A DNA stretch of 64,000 bases from Gracilaria domingensis. Taxonomy: Eukaryota; Rhodophyta; Florideophyceae; Gracilariales; Gracilariaceae. Made by a program: the position numbers and the translations under genes. The notes beneath the pieces were generated by a model. It searched no databases. It had not been told where the DNA came from and saw only the letters and a program-made list of their open reading frames with translations. Positions 49,387 to 58,416 of the stretch are shown here, in pieces. Position 1 is the first letter of the stretch. The number at the start of each line of letters is the position of its first letter. The DNA lies in contig VCMS01000182.1 in the NCBI GenBank assembly GCA_022539475.1, positions 164,419 to 228,418 on the forward strand. The letters are read 5' to 3'.

Positions 49387-50249
49387 GCGTGCTGTGCGCG
49401 CGGGTACAGCGGCGACACGTCGTCGCTCGACGGGTACGGCGGCGCCTCTAGCGGCAGTGCCGCCGGCGCCTCCGCCTCCGCCTCCGCCTCCGCCTCCGCC
49501 TCCGCCGGCGGCGGCTCGCGCGCGAACGGCATGGGCGGCGGCGGCGGCGCCGACGGCTCCAACTCGCCGCGCTGCGAGTCGTACTCGCGCAGCGGCGGCG
49601 CCGGCGGCACGGGCGAGCGCCGCTGCGCGCGCGGGTACAGCGGCTGGCGTGCCGGCGGCGCCGGCGGCGACGGCGACGGCGCGCGCGGCGCGTCGGGCGG
49701 CGGCGTGGCGGCGCCGGCGGCGCCGGCGGCGGCGGGCGGCGACGCGGCTGGGCGCGGCGACGGCGCAAGCGCCTCGCCGGGCGCGCCCGGCGTGGGGCGG
49801 CGCCCCTCGCGCAGCGCCTTGATGATGTCGGCGGCCTTCCACTTGGCGTAGCGCAGCTTCTCCTCCAGGTCGTCCGGCAGCGTGCCGAACACGGCGCACA
49901 CCTGCAGGAAGCACATGGCGGCGTAGAAGGTGGTGGCGGTGTGGCGCGTGGCGCTGCCGGCGCGGTCCTGCTCGTCGGCGCTGTAAAAAGTGTTGAGCGC
50001 GTGCTCCTCCAGCTGCGCGCGGTGCGTGCCGTCGTCAAAGCCCAGCGCGCTCTTCTCGGCCTCGCACTTCTCCAGCAGGCTGGTCACGAACAGGTTGGCC
50101 GACGGGTCGGACGAGTCGCGCAGCTCGATGGCGCGCAGCAGCGAGTAGTAGCGGCAGTAGTACGACACGAGCGGGTTGCTGCTGTGCACCTCCTTGGCGC
50201 GCGCCAGGTACTTGCCGATGGGCTTGAGGCTCGGCGGCCAGTCGGCCAT
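48954..50249 (-). CDS. VTA1: VTA1/LIP5, ESCRT-associated activator of VPS4
   Basis: From ATG 50249, 431 residues. The N-terminal tandem MIT-like domain is clear: PPSLKPIGKYLARAKEVHSS, NPLVSYYCRYYSLLRAIELR, FVTSLLEKCEAEKSAL and YAAMCFLQVCAVFGTLPDDL, then LRYAKWKAADIIKALREGR. A long proline/alanine/acidic linker follows, with (EA)n and a D13 run encoded by simple repeats. The C-terminal segment QTQEAQRLCKYAASALDFED plus MKTAVGNLERALRLLKG is the VTA1 homology domain that dimerises and binds VPS4. It works in multivesicular body sorting at endosomes. The linker contains repeated LYPRAQ motifs (four or more), unusual and possibly MIT-interacting-like. Confidence 0.93.
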
Positions 50250-50274
50250 GGCGGCGCGGCGGGGAAGGCGGGAA

Positions 50275-50294
50275 GGGGGGGGGGGGGGGGGGGG
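50275..50294. repeat. G20 homopolymer in the VTA1 leader
   Basis: Twenty consecutive G on the plus strand (C20 in the VTA1 transcript), 26 bp before its start codon. Such a run could form intermolecular quadruplexes in DNA or affect translation; its length may be inaccurate. Confidence 0.85.
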
Positions 50295-50415
50295 AAAGCG
50301 AGGCGGCGCTGCGGAGCGCTCAAGCGCGACGACGGCGGCGGCGGCGGTAGATGCGAAGGTAGATATGCAAGAGGGAGAAAAAGCGGCGCGCTCCAGCAAT
50401 GGCAGCAGATACGAG

Positions 50416-50673
50416 TCACAGCGCGGCGAACGGCGCGCCCGCCGCGCCGGCGGCCAGCCAGCAGTCGTCCGCCAGCGCGCCGCGCACGGCGTGCAGCGAG
50501 AACGCGTGGCGGCTGCGCGCGCTGCCGTTGCGCGCGCTGCGGTGCAGCAGCGCGCCGTGCAGCGCCACCACGTCGCCCACGCCCATCTCCAGCGCCACGT
50601 ACTCCGCGTCGCCGCGCGCCTCGTCCGCGCCCTGCAGCGCCGCGCGCCCGTCCGCCCCCACCGCCAGCCGCCG

Positions 50674-50726
<53 letters not shown>

Positions 50727-51324
50727 GGTGGCTGCGCGGCGCCACCCACAGGCAGCCGTTCTCCACCGTCGCCGGCTGCAGCGCCCACCACAGCCCCAGG
50801 CAGTCGCCCGCGCGCCCCGAGCGCGCGCGCACGAACGTCGCGTCGCGGTGCGCCTGCACCGCGCCGCCGCCGCGCGCGCCCTTCACGATGTACATGCTCT
50901 GCGCCACCAGCGCGCGCGAGAAGCCCAGCGCGCCGGCCAGCCGCCGCGTGGCCGCGCCGTGCGAGAACGCCGCGAACGGCGCGCGGTGCACGTGCAGCGC
51001 GTGCCCGATCTTGTTGACGGCGGCGCGCGCGCCCGCCGCCTGCTGCTCCTCCAGGAAGCAGCGCACCTCGGCCGCGGAGCGCAGGAAGTACTCCTCCTGC
51101 ACCACGCGCTTCTGCGTGCGCTCGTCCGTGCTGAACACGCACGCGGCCGGCGGCGCCGCGTGGAACGCGTCCATGATGAGCTGCGCGTCGGCGCGCAGCG
51201 CCGCCGCCTGCTGCGCGCTGGCGTGCGAGGTCAGCACCACGTACCCGTTCTCGTGGAAGAAGCGCGCCGCCTGCCGGAGCGTCTCGTCGCGGTCGCCGCC
51301 CGTCCAGCTAAAGTAGCCCTCCAT
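50416..51324 (-). CDS. Phytanoyl-CoA dioxygenase (PhyH) family protein
   Basis: From ATG 51324, 302 residues, starting MEGYFSWTGGDRDETLRQA. The Fe(II)/2-oxoglutarate fold is visible: FHENGYVVLTSH at the start, VNKIGHALHVHRAPF, AVQAHRDATFV (HxD metal pair), CLGLWWALQPATVENGCLWV, and LLHRSARNGSARSRHAFSLH (distal histidine and 2-oxoglutarate-binding arginine). It resembles PHYHD1-type enzymes. The substrate is not known; family members hydroxylate phytanoyl-CoA or other small molecules. A (GA)n dipeptide insert comes from a GCGCCC repeat at about 50676-50723. The frame is open upstream to 51477. Degraded copies of the first ~100 codons and the upstream flank occur at 26 and 31.4 kb. Confidence 0.85.
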
Positions 51325-51919
51325 GGCGCGTGCGTGACGTCTTCCCGACCCGTCGCCGCGCCGCCGCCGCCTTGATTCGAGATGTGCGCATTGCGCACTG
51401 CGCACTGCGCAGTCACCTTGCGTGGCTGAATTTGCCAAGCTGCGCCACGCGTACACGTCGCGCGCCTTCACCTTCATCTGTGCTTCACATTTGCTGTGCT
51501 ACCAATGCTACTGTACCATGTCTACCACCCCTTCCTCATCACTCGTCCCCAGATGAAGCGATGCTCAATCAGCTCCTTTGTCTGCAGTAGTGTTTGCGCC
51601 GCCTAGCCCAAACATTTCTCTCCCATCAACAACACAAAATTAACCAAACGCTCTAGCAGCACCAGTCATGTCGCCGTCAGAATCTGATGCTGTACGCAGT
51701 AATTCCAACTTTGACAACCAATTGGCTCATTACCACTAGGCCCGAACACATGACTGACTAACTAATGAGCAACAAGGGGTAAAGGGTTATATATGACTAA
51801 CTAATGAAAGAAAAAGGACTTAGTCATCAATACTGCTGCGTGTACACGACTGACACGTTACACAACTGTTCCACAAAGCTACGAAAAAGGCGCCAATACT
51901 CTTGAGATAAATCAACAAG
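51325..51919. promoter_or_regulatory. PhyH upstream region, parent of the copies at 26 and 31.4 kb
   Basis: GC falls from very high at the PhyH start to AT-rich by 51600. On the minus strand it holds a short GCGCAGT tandem word near 51385-51410 and CTAACTAATGA twice near 51757 and 51798. The hairpin repeat found next to both copies is absent here. Confidence 0.55.
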
Positions 51920-53184
51920 ATGTCGACATCAAGTGGCCCCAATACTTGCTTAAGCTCTACACCCACAAACTTGACGACACCCTCAGACACCACGACAGCA
52001 TCTACGACTCTCTCTGCCGCTTTGGTAATAAAAAAGCACTCTGAACAACAGCTCAAACGCCGTGGTTCTAGCAATGGAAAGAGATCCAGCAAAAACATTT
52101 TAACCTAGAGTACTATTGCCGCAACCATTATCAAACATGATCAAACACCACAATTGAATTGTGCTTTTTGCGGAGTAGTGCGCCGCATTAACAAATCTTA
52201 TTCCAATAGTAGCATTGTGTTGAACTATCAAACACATTACGTACTTGCTTTTGAAAAGCTTTGTAAATGTATAGCACAAAAAAAACTGAAACCGAGATGA
52301 AAGCAGTCATTCAACGTTTCAAAAAGGCACATGGCATGCACACACAGTCCTCCGCCTTTACTTCCTTTGGCTTTAAGCCCACAACAGTTATTGGCGATAG
52401 GTGTATACCTCTCAAAGCTATTCACAGCGTTGAGATACTTATGTTTGCATGTCAGAGTCAAATTCCGCTAGATGGAATAGGGACTCCAGTTCTTTAAAGT
52501 CTGGTTGATATTATGAGTGAACTAGTCCAGTGTTCCTGCAAAAGATCGCTAGAAGCGCATTTTGTATATAGATACAAGGCTGTCTGCTCTGTAATGAAGA
52601 CATGAGTAGCAAAGGCAAAGATTGATTCCTTAACTTTTGATGGATGGAGTGCTGCGCTTGGTGCCTCCATTATGGGTGTAACATGGCACTCCATTGAGGA
52701 GCAGTGAAAATTGTGGTCTGTACCGGTGACAACATTGAAATTGGGGAACCTTCTGAAAACCGCTCAGCAAATCAGAGAGGTGTTGGAGGAAATTGTTTCT
52801 AGAAACCTAATTGTTGGCACTGATGGAGTGTTTTTCTCTACTGTGACGACGGACAATGAGGCGGCTACTGCTAAGGCTTTTGATCTGCTCACCAATGAAT
52901 TCGGGAGTGTGCGATGCATTGTTCACACTTTGGCGTTAGTTGTTAATGATATATTCCAGGAAGGTACCCCATGGCAGCAGTATATGGATCATGTGAGCAA
53001 TGTAACATCTTATTTCAGCTATCATTGTAGTGCAACGCAATTTGCGGTATGCGCTCGCTTTTGCGGTGAAGTCACTGCGCCTGCAGGGCAGTGGAGGTCA
53101 GTGACGTCGAACGGGTTGGCAAAGCATTGCTGGATGGTGAAACACGTGTATGGACGGTTGGCGCCCAACTTTGGGATATTTTAG
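51920..53184 (+). pseudogene. Decayed hAT-family transposase
   Basis: Pieces appear in order. A Ser/Thr-rich start (MSTSSGPNTCLSSTPTN) runs into an in-frame TAG at 52106, then a BED-like finger (NCAFCGVVRRINKSYSN ... NYQTHYV). A frame change follows at the A8 run near 52276, then IPLDGIGTPVL, TAA at 52495, FVYRYKAVCSVMK, TGA, and SLTFDGWSAALGASIMGVTW. Finally comes WSVPVTTLKLGNLLKTAQQI with TTDNEAATAKAFDLL and RCIVHTLALVVND, the core hAT motif with the second catalytic Asp region and C/H-x-LNLVV. The C-terminal dimerisation domain is missing. At least three stops and one frameshift make it inactive. Terminal inverted repeats were not found. Confidence 0.82.
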
Positions 53185-53888
53185 ATATTATTATTTATTT
53201 TATTTTAGCTCGGTTGCACCACTTGACAGTGACATAGCTAGACTACTTAGTAGGTTGAGCTGCACCCATTGCTGGGGAAGTAAACGGAGCAACCGAGTGT
53301 TCGGCTCTAACTTACCACCCTCGGTGTGTGATAGCCTCCTTGCGGAGAGTCGCCACCGTGTGTCGGGTTCGTTATCCGCCTCGCGGCATCATCAACACCA
53401 CTACCGCTTTCGCGTGTTCACTATGTGTGTGTTTTCTTTATTTCTGTCCCTGTTATACAGGTAGCACTACTTGGTGTACCGGTGCATACCGTTCGTGGCT
53501 CGACACACTCGCGTGGGCTATTACTGCTCTCGCGTGTCATCATCACACTCGTGGGTACCGCGTACTACGCACGTGACGCTACTGCCGACTTGTGTCGTGT
53601 GTTCTCTACCGCTGGACGCGTCTTCTTCGCCGCTTAGCTTCCTCCATTACTTGGGAAGGGTCGACCCCGGTCTTACACCCGGAATTGCCGTGTCGTACCT
53701 GTGAGAGCGCTCTACTGCTGTGCTCGTCTCTTGAGAGAGGGTCTGAACCGCCTTTGCGTGTCTTTCCCCATCGCTGGGTGTGGAGCAACGGCTTTCCGCT
53801 ATCGGATGCATCACGGTTCTCATAATGAGATGGTACTGATGGCCGGTGACGTGGCTAAGTTATGAAAACTCCCCTTAATTTTGGGTAT
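53185..53888 (+). other. Unassigned region, possibly a truncated LTR/leader remnant
   Basis: It begins with an AT-rich TATTATTATTTATTTTATTTTAG stretch right where the hAT homology stops. The word GGTCTTACACCCGG (about 53670) recurs at about 54632 within the retrotransposon leader, and the ~60 bp after each are loosely similar. This may be the remains of a related element. No gene is seen. Confidence 0.35.
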
Positions 53889-54091
53889 TGTTGGGATGGT
53901 TTGGTTGGACCCTTAATAGGTAGACCCTGCATGGGAAGTGCCTAGTGGGTGTGATAGTAGGCCACGTGGTGGAGTTGGCTAGTTAGATATTTGTGCCACG
54001 CCCGTTGGGGAATACCCCACACCCTGACAGTGGGTCGTCCACGTGTATGACCCTCGGGAGGTGTGCATTGTAGATACCGTAGTAGTAATAG

Positions 54092-54099
54092 TATATATA
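54092..54099 (+). promoter_or_regulatory. TATA box of the putative 5' LTR
   Basis: TATATATA within an AT-rich patch, about 890 bp before gag and ~200 bp after the proposed LTR start. It is followed by GATCTCACCC and GCCGACGAGTAA. Position and motif fit an LTR U3/R promoter, but no transcript evidence is available. Confidence 0.5.
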
Positions 54100-54985
54100 C
54101 TCGGGTGATCTCACCCTGGAGCCGACGAGTAAATGGACAACTGAGTCGCGTCCTGTTCAGGATCGGGCTATAGTAGACAGCTGCCTACGTAGGTTTACCA
54201 CTCCCCTCGGAGAGTAACCACGATTGGTTTCGGCACTACTACCCCTCAGGGTCACTTAGGAAGCTTGCATCTTGCCATCTCTGGAACCTTTGTTTTATCT
54301 ACCGTTGTATCGGTCCCTTGTTGTTGTCATTGTATTTTGTTGTTCATTTTCGTGGCTGTTGTTGTCACCCGTTCACCTGGTTCAGGTATTGCTTCCGCCC
54401 CAGTATTGGGTATATTTTTGGCACGCCCTTGTGCGTCGCTCCGCTATCGGACCTGTTTCCGCCGGTTGGCACGGTCCGTAGCTTCGCTCCGGTGGGTTGC
54501 ACCGTGAGCTCCCCCCCCATTGACACGGTCCCCTTTTTCTCCATCTCTCCAGGTTCGGATCACACTTCACCTCTGGATCTACACCGTTCTTTGCATCTCA
54601 CCTCTGTAGGTATATCCAGTCACCGTCTCCGGTCTTACACCCGGCTTGTCTCGCGACTCGAGCACGGACAGAGGGTTCTGCCGCTGTTTCTATCTCATCC
54701 AGGGAGTAGGACTCGGACATCCTAGTGGAGATTCCCCATCGCGCCTAGCGCAGGGTTTTGCTCTACATTTTGGTCTCTCGACCTAGAACGGTGGAGGACC
54801 ATAACTGGGTTTGTTGTGTCGCTTGGAATCTGGACACTTGGAATTCCCTTTTTGGGAGATTGAAGGTCGCGGCCACGTTCACCTGGTTGTGATACGAGAT
54901 CTCTCACCCCTTTTTTCTGGCTGCAGTTTGGAAGTCTCGCATTTGTTCGCGTAATAGCCCCCGAGTTCGGTTGGCAAGCTGCAGT

Positions 54986-57097
54986 ATGCCACGCCGAGCT
55001 ACCTCCTCGAAAGGAAGGTCGGTTACCTCGAATGCCCCTGCGCGGTCAGGTGGTACCCGCTCGAGAATATCGGTCCCTGGATCGGGAAGTAATCGCGACA
55101 ACTCCGAGAACCGGAATGCATCAGTTGATGGACAGGAGATTATAGAACTCCCTCCGCAGGCAGTACCACAACCTGAAGAGGAAGTTCCAGTCGTGGAGAC
55201 ACCCTCTGCCGCACCGCCGGAAAGACTTGACTCTCAGGAGTACAGTAATCTGGGCACTCGCCTTAGTATTGCTAACGCTGCTCACATATCCCTCATTGAG
55301 TCAGTCGAGGAACTCCGTCGACAGGTTTATAAACTCCTAGATAAGGACGTCTCAGGAGAGGTGCGTATCCTGAGGCAGGAGATGAATTCACTCATGGAGT
55401 GCTTCGGCTCCCCAAGGGCTTATGTGGAGGAAAACCGCCTCGTACGAGAGGATACTCAAGCCGCCGTGGAACGGATCCACGCACGCTTGGACACCCTCGA
55501 AGCCACCATTCGGATGGACGAGGAAGCAGAAGCCGCCGGGCGGAATAGTTCGGAGGACGAAAGTTCAGTTCGCCAATCCACTAGGAGAAGCCGTCGTAGG
55601 TCCATGAAGGATTCCCGTAATTACTCGGATGTGTCTGACTCCGACTCCGGAAGTAGTTCGGACAGTTCGTCCTCGTCGTCGTCCTCCGACTCTTCGGATG
55701 ATAGCCGACGTCGGCGTCCCCGTTCATCGAAGTCACGGTCCAAGGCTACTTTTACCTCTCAGGGAGCAATCCGCACCCGGGAGAAGGGGAAGAAGCACCC
55801 TGGCTTGAAGGAGTTGAAGCCATCTAATCCGCTGTATCGGAAGTTGCTTTCATATCGCTATTATCGACTTAAGGATACCTCCGAAGTTCGGACCTCAAGG
55901 GGAACCGGAAAGGTCCGGGACTACATCCGAAAACTCGGCGTTACTCTGAATAAGAGAGAGTTTGCAGGAGAGGACCCTATCCTGGTCCTGGACTTCCTCG
56001 CAAGGTTTGTGCAAGAAGCTGATATACTCGGAATGAGCGAGGGCCAGGCGTACGTAGCCCTCCCGTATTACCTCAAAGGTTTGGCAGAAGATCAGTTTAA
56101 TTCCGTCCGCGGATCGTCAAGAGCCTCGGAAGGGGGAGTTACATGTTGGCCCGAAGCGGTACACTACCTCCTAAGGTCATATGCTACTGGTCATGCCATC
56201 CAAAAGGCGACTTCCGCCTTAAGGGATACGAAGCAACGTCCGGGAGAAACGGAAACAGCTTATTCAACGCGCCTGAATAAGGCTTTCCACCGCTGCGGTA
56301 ATGTACATTCCTCGGGAGAGAGATGTTCCCTGTTCGTGGATGGGTTGGATTCCCAAATACGGGCACTTGTCGCCCGACATCGGGAGAATAATAGGAAGAT
56401 GACCTACCTGGAATTAGTACAGTATGCCCAAGCCGAAGGTGAAACGCTCCGAGCTAGGCGTCCCTCTAGAACCAAACCTCGTAAGGTACTCTTCGCCGAA
56501 GAATCGGATTATTCTTCTGCCCAGGTTGATGGGAATGGTTCCAATCTGGATCACGATAACGTTAACCTCGTGGGTAGCAACCCCGACTCTATGGGTACTT
56601 CTGACCTCCCGTCCACCTCTGTCCCGTCTTCGGAAACGGATCCCGCATTCTATGCGCAAGGACACCGGGTTCCGGCAGCGCCAATCCCCTATGGAGGTCG
56701 TGGCATGAGGTTTACTCGCCCAGGATGGAGGGATAACACCCCGCAGAGTCGTGTGGATAGAGGTCCACAGGACTATTCGACCCCAGTTATCTGTTATGAA
56801 TGTTACCAATATGGGCATATCTCAACGCAGTGTACGCTCCCTTCGCGGGAAAGGTCGAAAATCATCGCTCAGTTCGAATCTCTCTCCCCAGAGAACCAAG
56901 CTCGTGTGCCGAGAACTTCCTACGAAGGCGCAAAGTACGCAATGGCAGTTCATTTGAGTGGTGGATCTATGGCGACTCAAGCCGCTCCTGTGGTAGGCCA
57001 GAATATGGAAGGAAGAGTCGAACCCGCGAACGGTCATCAAGTTGGTGCCCAGGACGGGAATCGGCCACGACAGGCTGGTCCTGCTCCGAAAAACTAG
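54986..57097 (+). CDS. gag: Retrotransposon Gag polyprotein
   Basis: About 703 residues from ATG 54986. The N-terminal part is proline/serine-rich, then a coiled-coil-like stretch (VEELRRQVYKLLDKDVSGEV; VERIHARLDTLEATIRMDEE), a serine/arginine tract, and the capsid-like region (ILVLDFLARFVQEADILGMS; EAVHYLLRSYATGHAIQKAT; TAYSTRLNKAFHRCG), typical of the Retrotrans_gag family. A CCHC zinc knuckle reads CYECYQYGHISTQC. The frame ends with PAPKN and TAG at 57095-57097, directly after a slippery heptamer. Gag would form the cytoplasmic particle and package element RNA. It is larger than most Ty3/Gypsy Gags because of the disordered N-terminal half. Confidence 0.92.
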   Translation: MPRRATSSKGRSVTSNAPARSGGTRSRISVPGSGSNRDNSENRNASVDGQEIIELPPQAVPQPEEEVPVVETPSAAPPERLDSQEYSNLGTRLSIANAAHISLIESVEELRRQVYKLLDKDVSGEVRILRQEMNSLMECFGSPRAYVEENRLVREDTQAAVERIHARLDTLEATIRMDEEAEAAGRNSSEDESSVRQSTRRSRRRSMKDSRNYSDVSDSDSGSSSDSSSSSSSSDSSDDSRRRRPRSSKSRSKATFTSQGAIRTREKGKKHPGLKELKPSNPLYRKLLSYRYYRLKDTSEVRTSRGTGKVRDYIRKLGVTLNKREFAGEDPILVLDFLARFVQEADILGMSEGQAYVALPYYLKGLAEDQFNSVRGSSRASEGGVTCWPEAVHYLLRSYATGHAIQKATSALRDTKQRPGETETAYSTRLNKAFHRCGNVHSSGERCSLFVDGLDSQIRALVARHRENNRKMTYLELVQYAQAEGETLRARRPSRTKPRKVLFAEESDYSSAQVDGNGSNLDHDNVNLVGSNPDSMGTSDLPSTSVPSSETDPAFYAQGHRVPAAPIPYGGRGMRFTRPGWRDNTPQSRVDRGPQDYSTPVICYECYQYGHISTQCTLPSRERSKIIAQFESLSPENQARVPRTSYEGAKYAMAVHLSGGSMATQAAPVVGQNMEGRVEPANGHQVGAQDGNRPRQAGPAPKN

Positions 57098-57153
57098 ACT
57101 TGGGAGTCTCCCCAACGGGAGGGGCGTCTTCTGAGCCGAAGCTGAAGACGCCC
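57088..57153 (+). promoter_or_regulatory. Programmed -1 ribosomal frameshift signal between gag and pol
   Basis: The last gag codons are G-AAA-AAC (57088-57094) followed by the TAG. Slipping back one base opens the pol frame (E-K-L-D-L-G...). Five bases later a hairpin begins: 57100-57105 pairs with 57109-57115 with one bulged C and a three-base loop. A second perfect 10-bp stem, 57122-57131 with 57144-57153 (GGGCGTCTTC/GAAGACGCCC), follows. Slippery heptamer, short spacer and stable structure are the three parts expected of such a signal. Confidence 0.75.
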
Positions 57154-58416
57154 GAGGCGCCTCCGCTTCACTCCCCGGCTGTTAGAATCCTAACAAGGAA
57201 GATGGCTGCCACTGACGTAGATTCGGAACACTGTGGTGTTCTTTGTCGCCCGTGGGTACGGTCCCGAAATTTCCGTGCTCCGGATAGAATCCTGGTAATG
57301 GCCAAGAGGAACTACAAGGTGTATGCCGACCTTGGCCTGTCCACCCAATTCATGGTTAGGCAATTAGCTGTCCTGGATACAGGAGCTGCCCCCAACTTGA
57401 TCAACAAGAAGCTAATCCCGCCCACTCTTCGGGAGACAATCCGTTTCGGCCCTGCTCTAAATCTCGCCGATGCGAACAATAATCCGTTGAGAACGGCTGG
57501 TTATATTACACTCCTTGTACGATTAGGAAATTGTTTGGTACAACTTGATTTTGTCGTCTGTGACTCATTGGCTGCACCGATTATTTTCGGTTGTGACTTC
57601 TGCGATCGGTTCGTGGAAGCCATCCGTCCGCGGAAACGCCAAGTGGAAATGGAAGACGGGTCAATACTGCCGATTGTTCGGAAACCGTTGCGAGCTGCTA
57701 CGCGGAAGCACGTACCGCTGCCGGCCGCGCAACAAGCCTCCAACGATGGCATGGGGTCGACAAAACTACACGTCACGAAGTCCGTGCAGTTGCCCCCAGA
57801 ATCCCAGGTATGGGTCGACGTCAACACCAAACAATGGGGCCTCCACACGATACAACCGTTACCGGCTTTATATGAACAGCGCCAAATCGCTCTCGCTAAT
57901 GGAGTGGTCACTATCCAACCAGATCAACCCTTCAAGGTCATGGTCGCCAACTTGGGAAAATCCACTCAGTGGCTGGTAAAGAACCAAGTGATTGGTACTG
58001 TGCTGCCACACCCGACTGCGGTCGTTCCGACGAAAATACCTATCGCCAAGGTTCTCGGAGTGTCTGACTCTAAGGACGGGGAAGAGAGCGCCGAACCGCA
58101 AGTTGTTGAAGCCGTGAATACGGAAGAAGCCCAAGAAGACTCGGGTTCAGACAATCCGAGACCTCTAGAGGTTAGTCCTGTGCCACCTGGCAGTGATTTG
58201 AAGGATCCTGTTGAGGAATTGATGAAGCTTGATTTGGAGCATGTACCGGAATCCCATCGGGAGAAGCTTCGCGAGAGGCTGCGGGAATTCACTCCCATGT
58301 GGGACGGAACTCTAGGAACGATTGGAATAACTGAGCATTGCATTGACTTGCTTCCGAACACTCGGCCGATTGCACAACACCCCTATCGGGCCGGACCGAA
58401 GGCTCGGGAGGAATAG
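57088..58416 (+). CDS. pol: Pol, first part: aspartic protease and linker (ends at an in-frame TAG)
   Basis: In the -1 frame relative to gag. After SPTGGASSEPKLKTPEAPPL comes the retroviral-type aspartic protease: VYADLGLSTQFMVRQLAVLD and then TGAAPNLI, with the catalytic DTG at 57376-57384, and later APIIFGCDFCDRF, the fold's second conserved glycine region. A ~200-residue linker follows (acidic in its second half), then CIDLLPNTRPIAQHPYRAGP, which is the usual lead-in to the Ty3/Gypsy RT. The frame stops at TAG 58414-58416, and the RT resumes in the same frame on the next codon. The protease would cut Gag and Pol in the particle. Confidence 0.85.
   Translation, partial: EKLDLGVSPTGGASSEPKLKTPEAPPLHSPAVRILTRKMAATDVDSEHCGVLCRPWVRSRNFRAPDRILVMAKRNYKVYADLGLSTQFMVRQLAVLDTGAAPNLINKKLIPPTLRETIRFGPALNLADANNNPLRTAGYITLLVRLGNCLVQLDFVVCDSLAAPIIFGCDFCDRFVEAIRPRKRQVEMEDGSILPIVRKPLRAATRKHVPLPAAQQASNDGMGSTKLHVTKSVQLPPESQVWVDVNTKQWGLHTIQPLPALYEQRQIALANGVVTIQPDQPFKVMVANLGKSTQWLVKNQVIGTVLPHPTAVVPTKIPIAKVLGVSDSKDGEESAEPQVVEAVNTEEAQEDSGSDNPRPLEVSPVPPGSDLKDPVEELMKLDLEHVPESHREKLRERLREFTPMWDGTLGTIGITEHCIDLLPNTRPIAQHPYRAGPKAREE

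Noticed and set aside
48017-49451. Several 200-350-residue arginine/alanine-rich frames overlapping hscB and VTA1
   Set aside because: High GC removes stop codons in all frames; the products are low-complexity without domains.
57102-57112. GGGAGTCTCCC as a transcription terminator
   Set aside because: Its place directly after a slippery heptamer at the gag/pol junction and lack of a T run favour a frameshift role.
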